Counted from the first letter of the stretch, positions 28,828 through 37,612 are shown. The stretch is DNA of 64,000 nucleotides from Oleomonas cavernae (GCF_003590945.1 NZ_QYUK01000011.1:338001-402000), one strand, 5' to 3'. Translations and numbers: made by a program. Notes: generated by a model not told the origin, from the sequence alone.

Positions 28828-29616
28828 CTACAGCGATCCCACCCAGCGGGCGGCGAGGTCCAGCATGTAGAAGGTCAGCATGCTGGCCGACAGGCCGCCG
28901 GCGACGGTCTGCACCAAGGACCAGCGTCGTTCCCGCATCTCGTCGAGGAAGTAGTAGACGGGGAAGCTGGCGATGAAATAGGTGGCATAGATCGCCGAAC
29001 CCCAGGCCAGCATCACGTCCATCTTCTGGTAGTAGAAGCTCTGCGCGATCAGCGGGTTGGCCATGGCCTTGGTCTCAGCCCAGGCCCAGAAATAGCCGAT
29101 GGCGAAGACCAGCAGCGGGAACAGTACGGTCCCCAGGGGCAGGGCGCGCAGCCGGCGCAGCACGATGTTGGCCGTCGCGTGATAGGTCATGAAGTAGACG
29201 TGGGTATAGGCATACATGATCAAGGGCACCTGCCGGGTGCCGGTGCCGACCAGCGTCGCATCCAGGTTGGTGGTCACATTGGGATAGACATAGACCATGC
29301 CCAGCACGTCGAAAAAGTATTCCGAGCCGAAATAATTGCCGAAAAAGCCGAAGACGATGAGGTAGAGGTTGGCCTTGAACCAATAGGCGTCGTACCAGGG
29401 TTGCGTGGTGTAACGGCATGCGATCAGGGCCGGGATGATCAGGGCCGGCAGGGTGGTGCCGAAGGCATGGAGCAGCAGGCCGGTGTCGTCGAACGCCTGG
29501 TCCCAGCCGGTCAGCATCATCATGGCCATGGAGGCCATCCAGACGGGCGAGTAGAGCAGGAAGAATTTCTCGACCCAGGCCTTGTCCGGGTTGCCGGAGA
29601 ACCAGGTGCCGCCCAT
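28828..29616 (-). CDS. Cycloeucalenol cycloisomerase (CPI) homologue
   Basis: Polytopic membrane protein of 262 residues resembling plant cycloeucalenol cycloisomerase, which opens the 9,19-cyclopropane ring of cyclosterols. Shared features, recalled rather than searched, include WFSGNPDKAWVEKFFLLYSP at the N-terminus (plant form WLxxNxSKRWGExFFLFYTP), YWFKANLYLIVF and GNYF..YFFDVLG (residues 79-106). Further matches are LRRLR preceded by YHATAN (146-156) and ATYFIASFPVYYFLDE (211-226; plant form AIYFIVSFPMFFRMDE). Length is near the plant enzyme. It is the last gene of the CYP51-EBP operon, 3 bases after the NTF2-like gene. Homology is strong; substrate in this organism is unproven. Confidence 0.82.
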   Translation of the reverse strand: MGGTWFSGNPDKAWVEKFFLLYSPVWMASMAMMMLTGWDQAFDDTGLLLHAFGTTLPALIIPALIACRYTTQPWYDAYWFKANLYLIVFGFFGNYFGSEYFFDVLGMVYVYPNVTTNLDATLVGTGTRQVPLIMYAYTHVYFMTYHATANIVLRRLRALPLGTVLFPLLVFAIGYFWAWAETKAMANPLIAQSFYYQKMDVMLAWGSAIYATYFIASFPVYYFLDEMRERRWSLVQTVAGGLSASMLTFYMLDLAARWVGSL

Positions 29617-29619
29617 CGA

Positions 29620-30255
29620 TCAGCGTCCCGTCAGCGCGATGCGGGCGATCGCGATCGTGTTGCGCAGCTTCTGCAGGCGCGAGGGTTCGGGGTGCAGGCG
29701 GCGATGGCCGGGCAGCAGCCTGCCCTTGGCCTGCTGATGGATCTTCTCCTTCACCACCGGGCTCAGCACGCCGGCGCCGGCAAGCTGGAAGAAGCAATCC
29801 TTGGCATTTCCTAAGTCGAAGAAGTCGCGCTGCCACTGCCATTGCCAGTTGCCGCCGTATTCGAACCAGGAACCGCCGATGCCCGCGATCTCGTAATAGC
29901 TGCCGTCAGGCCGCTGGTAGGGCGCCCGCTGCTTCCAGAAGCCGACGACCGTGCCGCGCTTCTCGTCGATGATGATGTCGTGGTAGGGGTATTCCCACGC
30001 CTCGAACCCCTTCATCTGATAGCCGATGGCGACATCGCGGATCTCGGCGCGGCCGCTCGCCACGAATTCCTCGTTCGGCCCGATGTTCCAGGAATAGACC
30101 GCGTTCTCGGTATAGAACTGGGCCAGGCCGGTCCAGTCGCCCGCCTTCTCGCAGTCGATATTGCCCTGCAGCCAGCGTTCGACCATTTCCTCAAGCTCGG
30201 CCCGCGGCCAGGACCGGTTCGGCGGTGTGATCGACACCACGCGCTTGTCGCCCAT
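29620..30255 (-). CDS. NTF2/SnoaL-like protein
   Basis: Protein of 211 residues with an NTF2-like cone fold predicted for residues 15-140: helix ELEEMVERWLQGNIDCEKAGDWTGLAQFYTENAVYSWN, then strands with GRAEIRDVAIGY and GTVVGFWKQRAP. The superfamily contains ketosteroid isomerases, scytalone dehydratase and many binding proteins, and the sequence does not decide among them. A basic C-terminal tail of about 60 residues is unusual. Between a 3-beta-HSD-like reductase and the CPI homologue, a sterol isomerase or sterol-binding role is attractive but speculative. ATG 30255 has GGGGAG 7 bases ahead. Confidence 0.75.
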   Translation of the reverse strand: MGDKRVVSITPPNRSWPRAELEEMVERWLQGNIDCEKAGDWTGLAQFYTENAVYSWNIGPNEEFVASGRAEIRDVAIGYQMKGFEAWEYPYHDIIIDEKRGTVVGFWKQRAPYQRPDGSYYEIAGIGGSWFEYGGNWQWQWQRDFFDLGNAKDCFFQLAGAGVLSPVVKEKIHQQAKGRLLPGHRRLHPEPSRLQKLRNTIAIARIALTGR

Positions 30256-30280
30256 TGTGCTTCTCCCCTCTCGTATCGCT

Positions 30281-31300
30281 TCAAGCCAGGCGGCCCGCGA
30301 ATTTCTTGTCCAGATGGCCGGCCCTGACCAGCCAGCGTATCGTATCGCCGAAGGTCTCCTCGCCGCTGCGGAAGTGCATCCCCGTGCGCTTCAGGATGCG
30401 GTCCGAACTGGCGACCGCCCATTCGGTCACGTAACCCATGGCCTCGCGCGAGACCTGGGTGTCGAACGGCACCACCTTGCGGACCAGGTCGGTCACGCTG
30501 CCCATGGCGCGCAGCACCGATCCCGGCATGCGGGGACCGGCGATGCGGCGGCCGGTCAATTGTTGCAGCAGGCGGTGGAAGTCCGCCCAGGGATAGTAAT
30601 TGCCGCCCACGATGTAGCGGCTGGCCTCGAAATCATTGGCGGCCGGATGTTCCAGCAAATGAACATGGGCCAGCGCCAGGTCGCGCACGTCGATGCCCTG
30701 AAGCCCGGTGGAGGTGCGCGGCACCACCCGGACGAAGGAGGCGACGCCATGGTTCGCCTCGCTCAGCTTGGGGTCGTCCGGGCCGAAGATGCCGGCCGGA
30801 TAGGTCATCTGGATCGGCATGCCGGCCGCCTGCATCCCGCGCACATGGGCGTCGCAATCGCGCTTCGATCGGGCATAGGCCTGCACCGGGTTGCCCAGCG
30901 GGGTCGCCTCGTCGATCCGCGAGACACCGGGCTGGAACAGCACCGAGAGGCTGGAGACATAGACGATGCGCCCTACCCCTAAGCGGCAGGCGGTACCCAG
31001 CACGGATTCGATGCCGGCGACGTTGTTGCGATAGATCTCGGCCCCGCGCTTGGGGTCGACGCTGACCAGGGCGGCGGCATGAAACACCGCGTCGCATCCC
31101 GTCATGTTCGCCTCGACCAGGGGCTGGTCGCGCATGTCGCCGATCACCAGATCATCCACCCGGTGACCTGCTCTGGCGAAATAGGCGCGCACCTCCGCGG
31201 CCGAACGAACCAGCAGGCGCACCTCGTGGCCGGCCTCTATCAGGGCCCTTGCCGTATGGGCGCCGACGAAGCCGGTCGCGCCGGTGACGAAGACTTTCAT
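30281..31300 (-). CDS. NAD-dependent epimerase/reductase of the 3-beta-HSD / dihydroflavonol reductase group
   Basis: Extended SDR of 339 residues. KVFVTGATGFVGAHTARAL at the N-terminus is the cofactor-binding motif and YARSK is the catalytic YxxxK. VFHAAALVSVDPKRGAEIY and IVYVSSLSVLF are typical of the family. Its ATG overlaps the stop of the CYP51-ferredoxin gene (ATGA), so the two are translationally coupled. It is a second candidate sterol 3-dehydrogenase or C-4 decarboxylase in the block, distinct from the protein at 27784. The reaction cannot be fixed from sequence. Confidence 0.85.
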   Translation of the reverse strand: MKVFVTGATGFVGAHTARALIEAGHEVRLLVRSAAEVRAYFARAGHRVDDLVIGDMRDQPLVEANMTGCDAVFHAAALVSVDPKRGAEIYRNNVAGIESVLGTACRLGVGRIVYVSSLSVLFQPGVSRIDEATPLGNPVQAYARSKRDCDAHVRGMQAAGMPIQMTYPAGIFGPDDPKLSEANHGVASFVRVVPRTSTGLQGIDVRDLALAHVHLLEHPAANDFEASRYIVGGNYYPWADFHRLLQQLTGRRIAGPRMPGSVLRAMGSVTDLVRKVVPFDTQVSREAMGYVTEWAVASSDRILKRTGMHFRSGEETFGDTIRWLVRAGHLDKKFAGRLA

Positions 31301-32961
31301 GGTCCGTGGCGCACGATGCGCAGGGCCGCATTGGGGCAGTGCAGTGCGGCGAGTTGCACCTTCTCCAGTTCCGCCTCGCTGACCTCTTCCTTCAGCAGTT
31401 TCAGGATGCCGTCGTCGCCGACCTGGAAATGCGCGGGCGACTCCCCCGTGCACACCGCATGGCCCTGGCAGAGCTGGCGGTCGACCATCACGGTGATGGC
31501 CGGCATTTGTACCGCCGCCGGCTGGTGCGCCGGGGCCGGGCAGCCCGAGGCCTTGGCCGGTGCCCCCGATGCGCCGTAATCGCTGGCGATGCCGGCGGGA
31601 TCGCGCCGGCGATAGCGCACCCGACACGGTTCCTTCGGCTGCACGATCATGTCGGCATAGTTGTCGACATAGGTCTCCGGGGCATCGACCAGTTCGAACT
31701 CGTAGCGGCGCAGCAGCACGGCGAAGATCGCCTTGATCTGGAACAGGGCGAAGGCATTGCCCGAGCATTTGTGCTTGCCCCCGCCGAAGGGCTGGTAGGC
31801 CATCAGGTTCTTGTCCTCGCGCCGCTCGGGCGCAAAGCGGTCGGGATCGAAGGCATAGGGGTTCGAGAACAGGTGCGACAGGCGGTGGGTCACCGGCGGG
31901 CAGGCCCAGACCATCTCGCCCGCCTTGATCGTGTAATTCTTGAAGCGCAGGTCTTCCGCGACCTTGCGCATCAGGATGATCAGGGGCGGATGCAGGCGCA
32001 GCACCTCCTTCACCACATTCTCCAGCATGGGCATGTCGCGCATGCTGTGGAAGCTGACCTCACCCTTGCGGCCCAGCAGGCCGTCCAGCTCGTCCCGCGT
32101 GCGTTTCAGGATATGGGGATGCTTGAGCAGTTCCAGCAGCACCCAGGCGGCGGTGCCGGAACTGGTGTGATGGCCGGCGAAGATCGCACCGACCAGCAGG
32201 CCGGTGATCTCGTTCTCGTCGAGCTTGGTGCCGTCGTCATAGCGCATGTCGATCAGGGTCTGGAACATGTCACTGGGCTTTTCGGCCTGGTTCGCCCGCT
32301 TGCGCACGATGGCGCCGACCAGTTCCTGCAACCGCTTGCGTGCCCTGTCGCGCTTGCGGAACTTGGGGATCGGCAGATGGGGGAAGTGGTAGGCGAGGGG
32401 GTGTACGCCCTGTTCCAGGTCGTGATAGATGCTGGCGAACTCCTCGCTCAGCTCATAGCGGAACTCGCGGCCCAGCAGGCAGTGGCTGGCGGTATTGATG
32501 GTGAGCTGCTTCATGAACGCGACGAGGCCGATCTCGCCTGAATCGCCCCAGTCGGCGATGATGTGTTCGACCTCGCCCACGATCTTGTGGGAATGGTCGC
32601 GCATCGCCTCGACGCGCAGCGAGGGCATCAGCATGCGCAACTGTTCGTTCTTGCGCGCGATGGGCGCATCGAACACCAGGCCCTGGCCGAAGATCGGCGT
32701 CATCAGCTTGTAGGCAGCCGACTGGTCCAACTGCTCGTCGGAGGAGCGGTAGAAGAGTTCGCTGGCCTCGTCCCCGGTCAGCAGGACGATTCTTTGGCCC
32801 AGCAGCTTGAACGAGGTGATCTCGCCGCCTTGCCGGGCCACCTTCTCGACGAATTTGAAGGGGTTGCTGGCGAAAGACAGCATGTGGCCGAACCAGGGAA
32901 ACCCTCCCTTTGCCGCCGGCGGCGCCGCGCCGCCGCCCTGCACCGATGCCTGGATGCTCAT
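31297..32961 (-). CDS. cyp51: CYP51-like sterol 14-alpha-demethylase fused to a ferredoxin
   Basis: Protein of 554 residues joining a P450 (about 1-450) to a C-terminal ferredoxin (about 487-552) through an Ala/Pro-rich linker. The I-helix reads FAGHHTSS (261-268), the hallmark AGHHTSS of CYP51 in place of the usual AGxDTT. The heme-binding loop is FGGGKHKCSG with C399, and the K-helix ExxR is at EVLRLH. The ferredoxin has CQGHAVC (C498, C504) and a later CP at 542, the CxxHxxC-CP pattern of [3Fe-4S] ferredoxins. The same architecture is known for Methylococcus capsulatus CYP51. It should remove the 14-alpha methyl of a sterol using oxygen. ATG 32961 is preceded by GGGG. Confidence 0.9.
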   Translation of the reverse strand: MSIQASVQGGGAAPPAAKGGFPWFGHMLSFASNPFKFVEKVARQGGEITSFKLLGQRIVLLTGDEASELFYRSSDEQLDQSAAYKLMTPIFGQGLVFDAPIARKNEQLRMLMPSLRVEAMRDHSHKIVGEVEHIIADWGDSGEIGLVAFMKQLTINTASHCLLGREFRYELSEEFASIYHDLEQGVHPLAYHFPHLPIPKFRKRDRARKRLQELVGAIVRKRANQAEKPSDMFQTLIDMRYDDGTKLDENEITGLLVGAIFAGHHTSSGTAAWVLLELLKHPHILKRTRDELDGLLGRKGEVSFHSMRDMPMLENVVKEVLRLHPPLIILMRKVAEDLRFKNYTIKAGEMVWACPPVTHRLSHLFSNPYAFDPDRFAPERREDKNLMAYQPFGGGKHKCSGNAFALFQIKAIFAVLLRRYEFELVDAPETYVDNYADMIVQPKEPCRVRYRRRDPAGIASDYGASGAPAKASGCPAPAHQPAAVQMPAITVMVDRQLCQGHAVCTGESPAHFQVGDDGILKLLKEEVSEAELEKVQLAALHCPNAALRIVRHGP

Positions 32962-33017
32962 GCCGCCCCATATTCTTCCGCACGGGCAGTGTTCTCCCTG
33001 TCCTGCCAGCGAACATA

Positions 33018-33038
33018 TACATATTAACGTAAAGTGTA
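33018..33038. promoter_or_regulatory. TACA-N13-TGTA palindrome before CYP51
   Basis: An AT-rich stretch in the gap between the EBP-like gene and CYP51 contains TACA, 13 bases, TGTA. The identical arrangement occurs at 33943-33963 before the EBP-like gene. Such shared dyads suggest a common regulator of the sterol genes. Confidence 0.4.
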
Positions 33039-33082
33039 AAGTTGTAAATTGAGCGGCGACCCGGCGCGGGACAAGGTTGCAA

Positions 33083-33895
33083 CTAGGCCGATCGCAGCGC
33101 TTTCCGGCGGACGGGAGGTTCCGCGCGGCCGGCGGACTCCCGCATGGCTGCCTCGTAACCCTCGACGCGGTACAGGTGCGCCAATTCGTCGATCGCCGCC
33201 GGAATGGCAATGAACGGCGCAACGATCCAGGGCACGTTGAGGCCGACGAATTTCAGCCAGAAGCCCACGGCGCCCTGCTGAATGTTGACCCAGCCCACAT
33301 GCCATTCGGCGACAAAGAACACGCCCGTCATATAGGTCAGGCCGATGCCGATGATCAGCGCCATCCAGCAGGCGGCAATCCTGTTCTTGAAAGTCTTGCC
33401 GAATTTATACAGGTACCAGGCCAGCAGCTCGAAAGGCCCTGAGAACCCGGCCATGAATTCAAGGCCGGCGATGGTGGGGCTCGAGGTGAGATAACGCGTG
33501 TCGGCGCCGCCATAGACCCACCAGGCCCAGAGATACCTGTCCTCGACACCGATGTCGTGGACGACTCCGGTCAGGTCCAGGAAGAACCAGGGGAGTTCCC
33601 AGAAGGTCTGGGCAATGCCGGAGACGAGCAGCCAGACAAAGCCGAACTCGGACCATTTCTCGAGACGCGTGCGCTTCTCCCCCGAACCATCCACCAGCGC
33701 GATGAACGGCACGAACAGGATGGCGAGGATCACCCACGAGGAATAGACGTCGATCGGGGTTCCCGGGATGACGCCTAGCGCCACCAGCGCATAGGCGCCG
33801 CCGGCAAACATCAGCGTCAGCAGCAGCGACAGCCGGTAGATCCATTTCCTGGCGCCGCTGGCGCCCCGCCCCAAATTCGGATGCAGGTCACGCAT
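33083..33895 (-). CDS. EBP/EXPERA-family protein, candidate sterol delta8-delta7 isomerase
   Basis: Polytopic membrane protein of 270 residues similar to emopamil-binding protein (EBP). Equivalent blocks, recalled rather than searched, are FWELPWFFLDL with E100, WWVYGGADTRY (EBP has KEYAKGDSRY), LEFMAGFSGPFELL with E146 (EBP ETITACLWGPLSLW), and FFVAEWHVGW with E197 (EBP YFLTEHRDGF). The order and spacing of the acidic residues match the catalytic set of EBP. EBP shifts the sterol double bond from C-8 to C-7. ATG 33895 is preferred to a TTG at 33919 because GGGGGG lies 5 bases before it. It is the first gene of the minus-strand sterol operon. Confidence 0.75.
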   Translation of the reverse strand: MRDLHPNLGRGASGARKWIYRLSLLLTLMFAGGAYALVALGVIPGTPIDVYSSWVILAILFVPFIALVDGSGEKRTRLEKWSEFGFVWLLVSGIAQTFWELPWFFLDLTGVVHDIGVEDRYLWAWWVYGGADTRYLTSSPTIAGLEFMAGFSGPFELLAWYLYKFGKTFKNRIAACWMALIIGIGLTYMTGVFFVAEWHVGWVNIQQGAVGFWLKFVGLNVPWIVAPFIAIPAAIDELAHLYRVEGYEAAMRESAGRAEPPVRRKALRSA

Positions 33896-33942
33896 TGAGG
33901 CCCCCCGTTGATTGGCCAAGCGCGAACTGAAATATACAAATA

Positions 33943-33963
33943 TACAATATTAGTCAATATGTA
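33943..33963. promoter_or_regulatory. TACA-N13-TGTA palindrome before the EBP-like gene
   Basis: Second copy of the TACA-N13-TGTA dyad, embedded in a strongly AT-rich patch (33930-33965) unusual for this genome, about 50 bases before the EBP-like start. It probably overlaps the promoter. Confidence 0.45.
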
Positions 33964-33997
33964 TAGTCGCGGCCCTCCAATCCCTGTCGCGGCCTGC

Positions 33998-34288
33998 TCA
34001 ACCGAACTTGAACAGGACGCCGTAGCCGCCGCGGGGATAGTTCCATTCGATCTCGCCGCCGTCGGCGGTGAGCACCCGGCAGGTGCCGCATTCCATGCAG
34101 CCGTCGGGCACGACCTCGACCTGGCCGCGATCGTTGGTGGAATAGCAGCCGGCAGGGCAGACATGGGTCAGCGCCACCAGTGCCGCCGAGGGCGTCTCGT
34201 GCGGGCGCACCTTGATGTGGGGCCGCCCGGCATCGACCAGGTAGCGGTTGACGTAGAGCTTTTCCTCGACCTTCACCACCGCCGTCAT
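33998..34288 (-). CDS. fixX: Ferredoxin-like protein FixX
   Basis: Small Fe-S protein of 96 residues, last member of the FixABCX electron-bifurcating complex that delivers low-potential electrons to nitrogenase. It carries HVCPAGCYS (C44, C48) and GCMECGTCR (C64, C67, C70), the FixX cysteine arrangement for a [4Fe-4S] cluster, and ends [15 protein letters not shown], a conserved tail. Its ATG overlaps the fixC stop by 4 bases, indicating coupled synthesis. Confidence 0.95.
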   Translation of the reverse strand: MTAVVKVEEKLYVNRYLVDAGRPHIKVRPHETPSAALVALTHVCPAGCYSTNDRGQVEVVPDGCMECGTCRVLTADGGEIEWNYPRGGYGVLFKFG

Positions 34289-35591
34289 CGCCAGGCCCTC
34301 GCCAGTTTGAAAGCATCGCCGATAAGGCCGAGCAGGCCCCGGTTCTTGCGGAAGGAGGTGACGATCTGGCGCTCCTTCTCACGTTTTGCCACGCCGTCGA
34401 CCCGGAACCAGCGTTGTGCCGCTTCGTTGATCAGGCGCGGATAGGTGCCGAAGACATTGGCCGCATTGCCGTGAAGGAAATTGGGGATGTCCTTGTATTT
34501 CTTCAGGTCCTTCATGACGAAGGAGTCGTCGAGCGTCTTGCGGTAGAGTGCCAGATCCGCCTTCGAGAAGTCCGAACGGATCTGGCGCAGGCGGATGATG
34601 GTCTCGGCCGCGACCCGCCCCGTGGTCATGGCCAGGTTGGAACCTTCCCGGTGTACCGCGTTCACGAAGTGGCCGGCGTCGCCGACGATCAGCCAGCCGT
34701 CGCCGTGGATCTCCGGGATGTGGCGATAGCCGCCCTCGGGATCAGATGGGCGGCATATTCTTTCACTTCCGATCCTTCCAGCAGCGGCTTCACGCTGGGA
34801 TGGTTCTTGAAGGCTTCGAGCAGGGCATAGGGCGTCGTCTGGTTCTGCGCGAAATCCGAAACCATACAGCCGATGCCGACCGACAGGGATTCCTTGTTGG
34901 TGTAGATGAAGGCGGTGCCGGTCATGCCGTTGGTAACCGTGCCCATCACCTCGATCACGACGCCTTCGTCGCCTTTGAGGTTGAAGCGCTGCTCGATCAC
35001 CTCCTGTGGCAGGAAGTGCATCTCCTTGACCGCCAGGGCCACCGCTTCGGGCTTCAACTCGGGGCGGAGGCCGGCCCGGTTGCCGACGAGGCCGTTCACG
35101 CCCTCCGCCAGCACGACGACGTCGGCATGGATGATGGCGCCGCCCCGGTCGGTGCGCACGCCGATGACCTTGCCCCTGATATCGCGGACGAGGTCGGTCA
35201 CCGTCGTCTCGCACAGCACCGTCGCGCCGGCCTCGCGCACCCGGCGATTGAACCATTTGTCGAACTGGGCGCGGATGATCGTGTAGCGGTTGGGCTTCTC
35301 TTCGTTGAAGTCTTCCGAACGGTAGTGCATACCGACATAGGAAGTATCGTCCAGCATCCACAGTCGCTGTTCGATGACGTGGCGCTCGAGGGGCGCGTCC
35401 TCGCGGAAATCGGGGATCACCTTCTCCAGCGCGTCGGCATAGAGGATGGCACCCTGGACGTTCTTGGAGCCCGGGTATTCACCGCGTTCCAGTTGCAGTA
35501 CCTTCAGCCCCGCCTTGGCCATGGTATAGGCGGCGGCGTTGCCTGACGGGCCGGCACCGACCACGATGGCGTCGAAGCGTTCCTCGCTCAT
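34285..35591 (-). CDS. fixC: FixC, ETF-quinone oxidoreductase-like flavoprotein (frameshift)
   Basis: FAD protein of the FixABCX complex, about 435 residues after frame correction. [19 protein letters not shown] near residue 8 is the dinucleotide motif, and [12 protein letters not shown] is the second FAD contact. The frame breaks at 34738-34740, where [19 protein letters not shown] should read through; one missing C/G base accounts for it. An intact gene is expected, because the rest of the operon is in order. It lies 13 bases after fixB and overlaps fixX. Confidence 0.92.
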
Positions 35592-35604
35592 GCTTGGGCC
35601 TCCT

Positions 35605-36702
35605 TCAACTGGCGAGACGGTGGACGGACAGGCGCTGACGGAATGCGGCGGTCAGCGCCGGCAGCAGTTCGACGGCGTTGGCGACGATCCCGATCTGGGC
35701 GAAATCGAAGATCGGCGCCTTCGGGTCCGTATTGATGGCAACGATCAGGTCCGCGCCCTCGACCCCCACCCGGTGCTGGATCGCGCCGGAGATGCCGGCC
35801 GCGATATAGAGCTTGGGGCGAATGGTCTTGCCGGTCTGGCCGATCTGGCGGTCGGCGGTGATCCACCCTTTCTGCACCAGCGGGCGCGAGCCGCCGTAGT
35901 CGGCACCGAGCACGCCGGCCAGATCCTTCACCAGTTGGAAATTCTCGGCCGACTTGAGGCCGAGGCCGCCGGCGACCACGACGTCGGCATAGGCGAGCTG
36001 GGCCTTGTCGGTATCGCGGTCGGGAATGAACTGCAGCACCTTGGTGATGATGTCGAGTTCGGTCATGTCGAGGCCGTGGTCGACGATCCGGCCCGACCGC
36101 CCCGGTACCGCCGGCGGCATGGCCATCACGCGCGGGCGAATGGTCGCCATCTGCGGCCGGAAATTCAGCGTGTGGATGGTGCACAGCAGGGAGCCGCCAA
36201 AGGTCGGCCGCGTCGCGGCCAGCGAGCGTTCGTCATCGATCGCAAGCTCGGTGCAGTCGGCGGTGAGGCCGGTCAGCAACGTGGTGGCGACGGAACCCGC
36301 AAGATCCCGGCCGAGCGTGGTTGCGCCCAACAGCACGATCTCGGGCTTGTAGGTGTTGACAAGATCGGTCAGGGCCTTGGTATAGGGCTCGTTCCGGTAG
36401 TGCGCCAGCACGGGGTCGGCAACGCGGTAGACCAGGTCGGCACCGTGCTCGAAACAGGCCCGCGCGGCTTCGCCCAGCTCGTCGACGTCGCCCCCGATCA
36501 GCACGCCGGCGAGTTCCACTTGCAGCTTGTCGGCCAGTTTCCGGCCTTCGCCCAGCAGTTCCAGGGAAACCGGGTGGATGTGACCGTGCTCGTATTCGAT
36601 GAAGACCCAGACGTGCTTGTAGGACTTGAAGCGGTCGGGCAACTCCTTCTTCATGCCGGCGCGACCGGCGGCCGGGGCCTGTTGGCGGGGGGCGTCGCTC
36701 AT
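35605..36702 (-). CDS. fixB: FixB, electron transfer flavoprotein alpha-type subunit
   Basis: ETF-alpha family protein of 365 residues. The N-terminal domain starts after a short Ala/Pro extension at [22 protein letters not shown]. The C-terminal FAD-binding domain contains [56 protein letters not shown] and [18 protein letters not shown], all typical of ETF-alpha. Fix-type members work with FixA in flavin-based electron bifurcation for nitrogen fixation. It follows fixA by 13 bases. Confidence 0.95.
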   Translation of the reverse strand: MSDAPRQQAPAAGRAGMKKELPDRFKSYKHVWVFIEYEHGHIHPVSLELLGEGRKLADKLQVELAGVLIGGDVDELGEAARACFEHGADLVYRVADPVLAHYRNEPYTKALTDLVNTYKPEIVLLGATTLGRDLAGSVATTLLTGLTADCTELAIDDERSLAATRPTFGGSLLCTIHTLNFRPQMATIRPRVMAMPPAVPGRSGRIVDHGLDMTELDIITKVLQFIPDRDTDKAQLAYADVVVAGGLGLKSAENFQLVKDLAGVLGADYGGSRPLVQKGWITADRQIGQTGKTIRPKLYIAAGISGAIQHRVGVEGADLIVAINTDPKAPIFDFAQIGIVANAVELLPALTAAFRQRLSVHRLAS

Positions 36703-36715
36703 CCTTCCATCCTCC

Positions 36716-37570
36716 TCAGAAGCCGGCCGACAGGCGCCGAAGATCGGCGTCCAGCGCGGGGTTGCGATCGAGGATCGCGGCGATCAGGGCATCGGCCATC
36801 TGGGCGCCGTTCCTGCCGTCGGTCTCGATCAGTACCGCCTTTTCCGTCCGCGCGCTGGGGGCGAAGACTTTCTTCACCACCGTGGGCGAGCCGCGCAGGC
36901 CGCATTTCAGGAGCTCGGTAATCCCGGCATCGGCCGCGTTCCAGGTGGTGACTCCGGCCCGCGCCGCACGCAGCGCGTCCGCAAGCGAGCCGCGGCGGAT
37001 CTCGTTGGTGCCTTCCAGCATGGTGATCAGCACAGGCAGTACGGTCTTCAGCACCTGCACCCCGCCTTCGGCTCGGCGCTCCACCGTGATCTCACGCGTG
37101 TCCGCGTCGATGCCGGCGATGCGCGAGACATAGGTGAGCTGGTTGAGGTCGAGACGCTTGGCGATGCCCGGGCCGACCTGCGCGGTGTCGCCGTCGATCG
37201 TCTGCTTGCCGGTGAAGACGATGTCGACCGGACCGAAAGTCTCGCCGATTTTCGCGATCGCCGACGACAGGGCGAAACTGGTCGCCAGCGTGTCGGAACC
37301 CGCGAAGTAGCGATCGGTCAACAGCACTGCCCGGTCTGCCCCGAACGTCAGCGCCTTCCGCAGCGAATCTTCCGCCATGGGCGGGCCCATGCACAGCACC
37401 GTGACCGTGCCGCCCAGCTTGTCGCGCAGGGTCAGTGCCGCCTCCAGGGCGAAGAGATCATAGGGGTTGATGATGGTCGGCACGCCCTGGCGCATGATCG
37501 TGTTGTGGACGGGATGGACGCGGATCTGTGCGCTGTCGGGCACTTGCTTGATACAAACGACGGTGTGCAT
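36716..37570 (-). CDS. fixA: FixA, electron transfer flavoprotein beta-type subunit
   Basis: ETF-beta family protein of 284 residues starting [20 protein letters not shown], the typical N-terminus. [23 protein letters not shown] is the conserved nucleotide-binding segment. ATG 37570 has AGGAGG upstream, while the longer open frame is not needed. As first gene of fixABCX it sits downstream of a sigma-54 promoter and a NifA site, so it is expressed with the nitrogenase genes. FixA is expected to take electrons from NADH and bifurcate them with FixB. Confidence 0.95.
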   Translation of the reverse strand: MHTVVCIKQVPDSAQIRVHPVHNTIMRQGVPTIINPYDLFALEAALTLRDKLGGTVTVLCMGPPMAEDSLRKALTFGADRAVLLTDRYFAGSDTLATSFALSSAIAKIGETFGPVDIVFTGKQTIDGDTAQVGPGIAKRLDLNQLTYVSRIAGIDADTREITVERRAEGGVQVLKTVLPVLITMLEGTNEIRRGSLADALRAARAGVTTWNAADAGITELLKCGLRGSPTVVKKVFAPSARTEKAVLIETDGRNGAQMADALIAAILDRNPALDADLRRLSAGF

Positions 37571-37612
37571 CCGCTCCTCCTGCTGCCGGCCGACGGCCGC
37601 AAATGATGTTTC

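Noticed and set aside
19915-33895. A complete cholesterol degradation cluster
   Set aside because: No kstD, ksh, hsaC, hsaD or side-chain genes of the known pathway are present; CPI, CYP51 and EBP homologues point to sterol modification instead.
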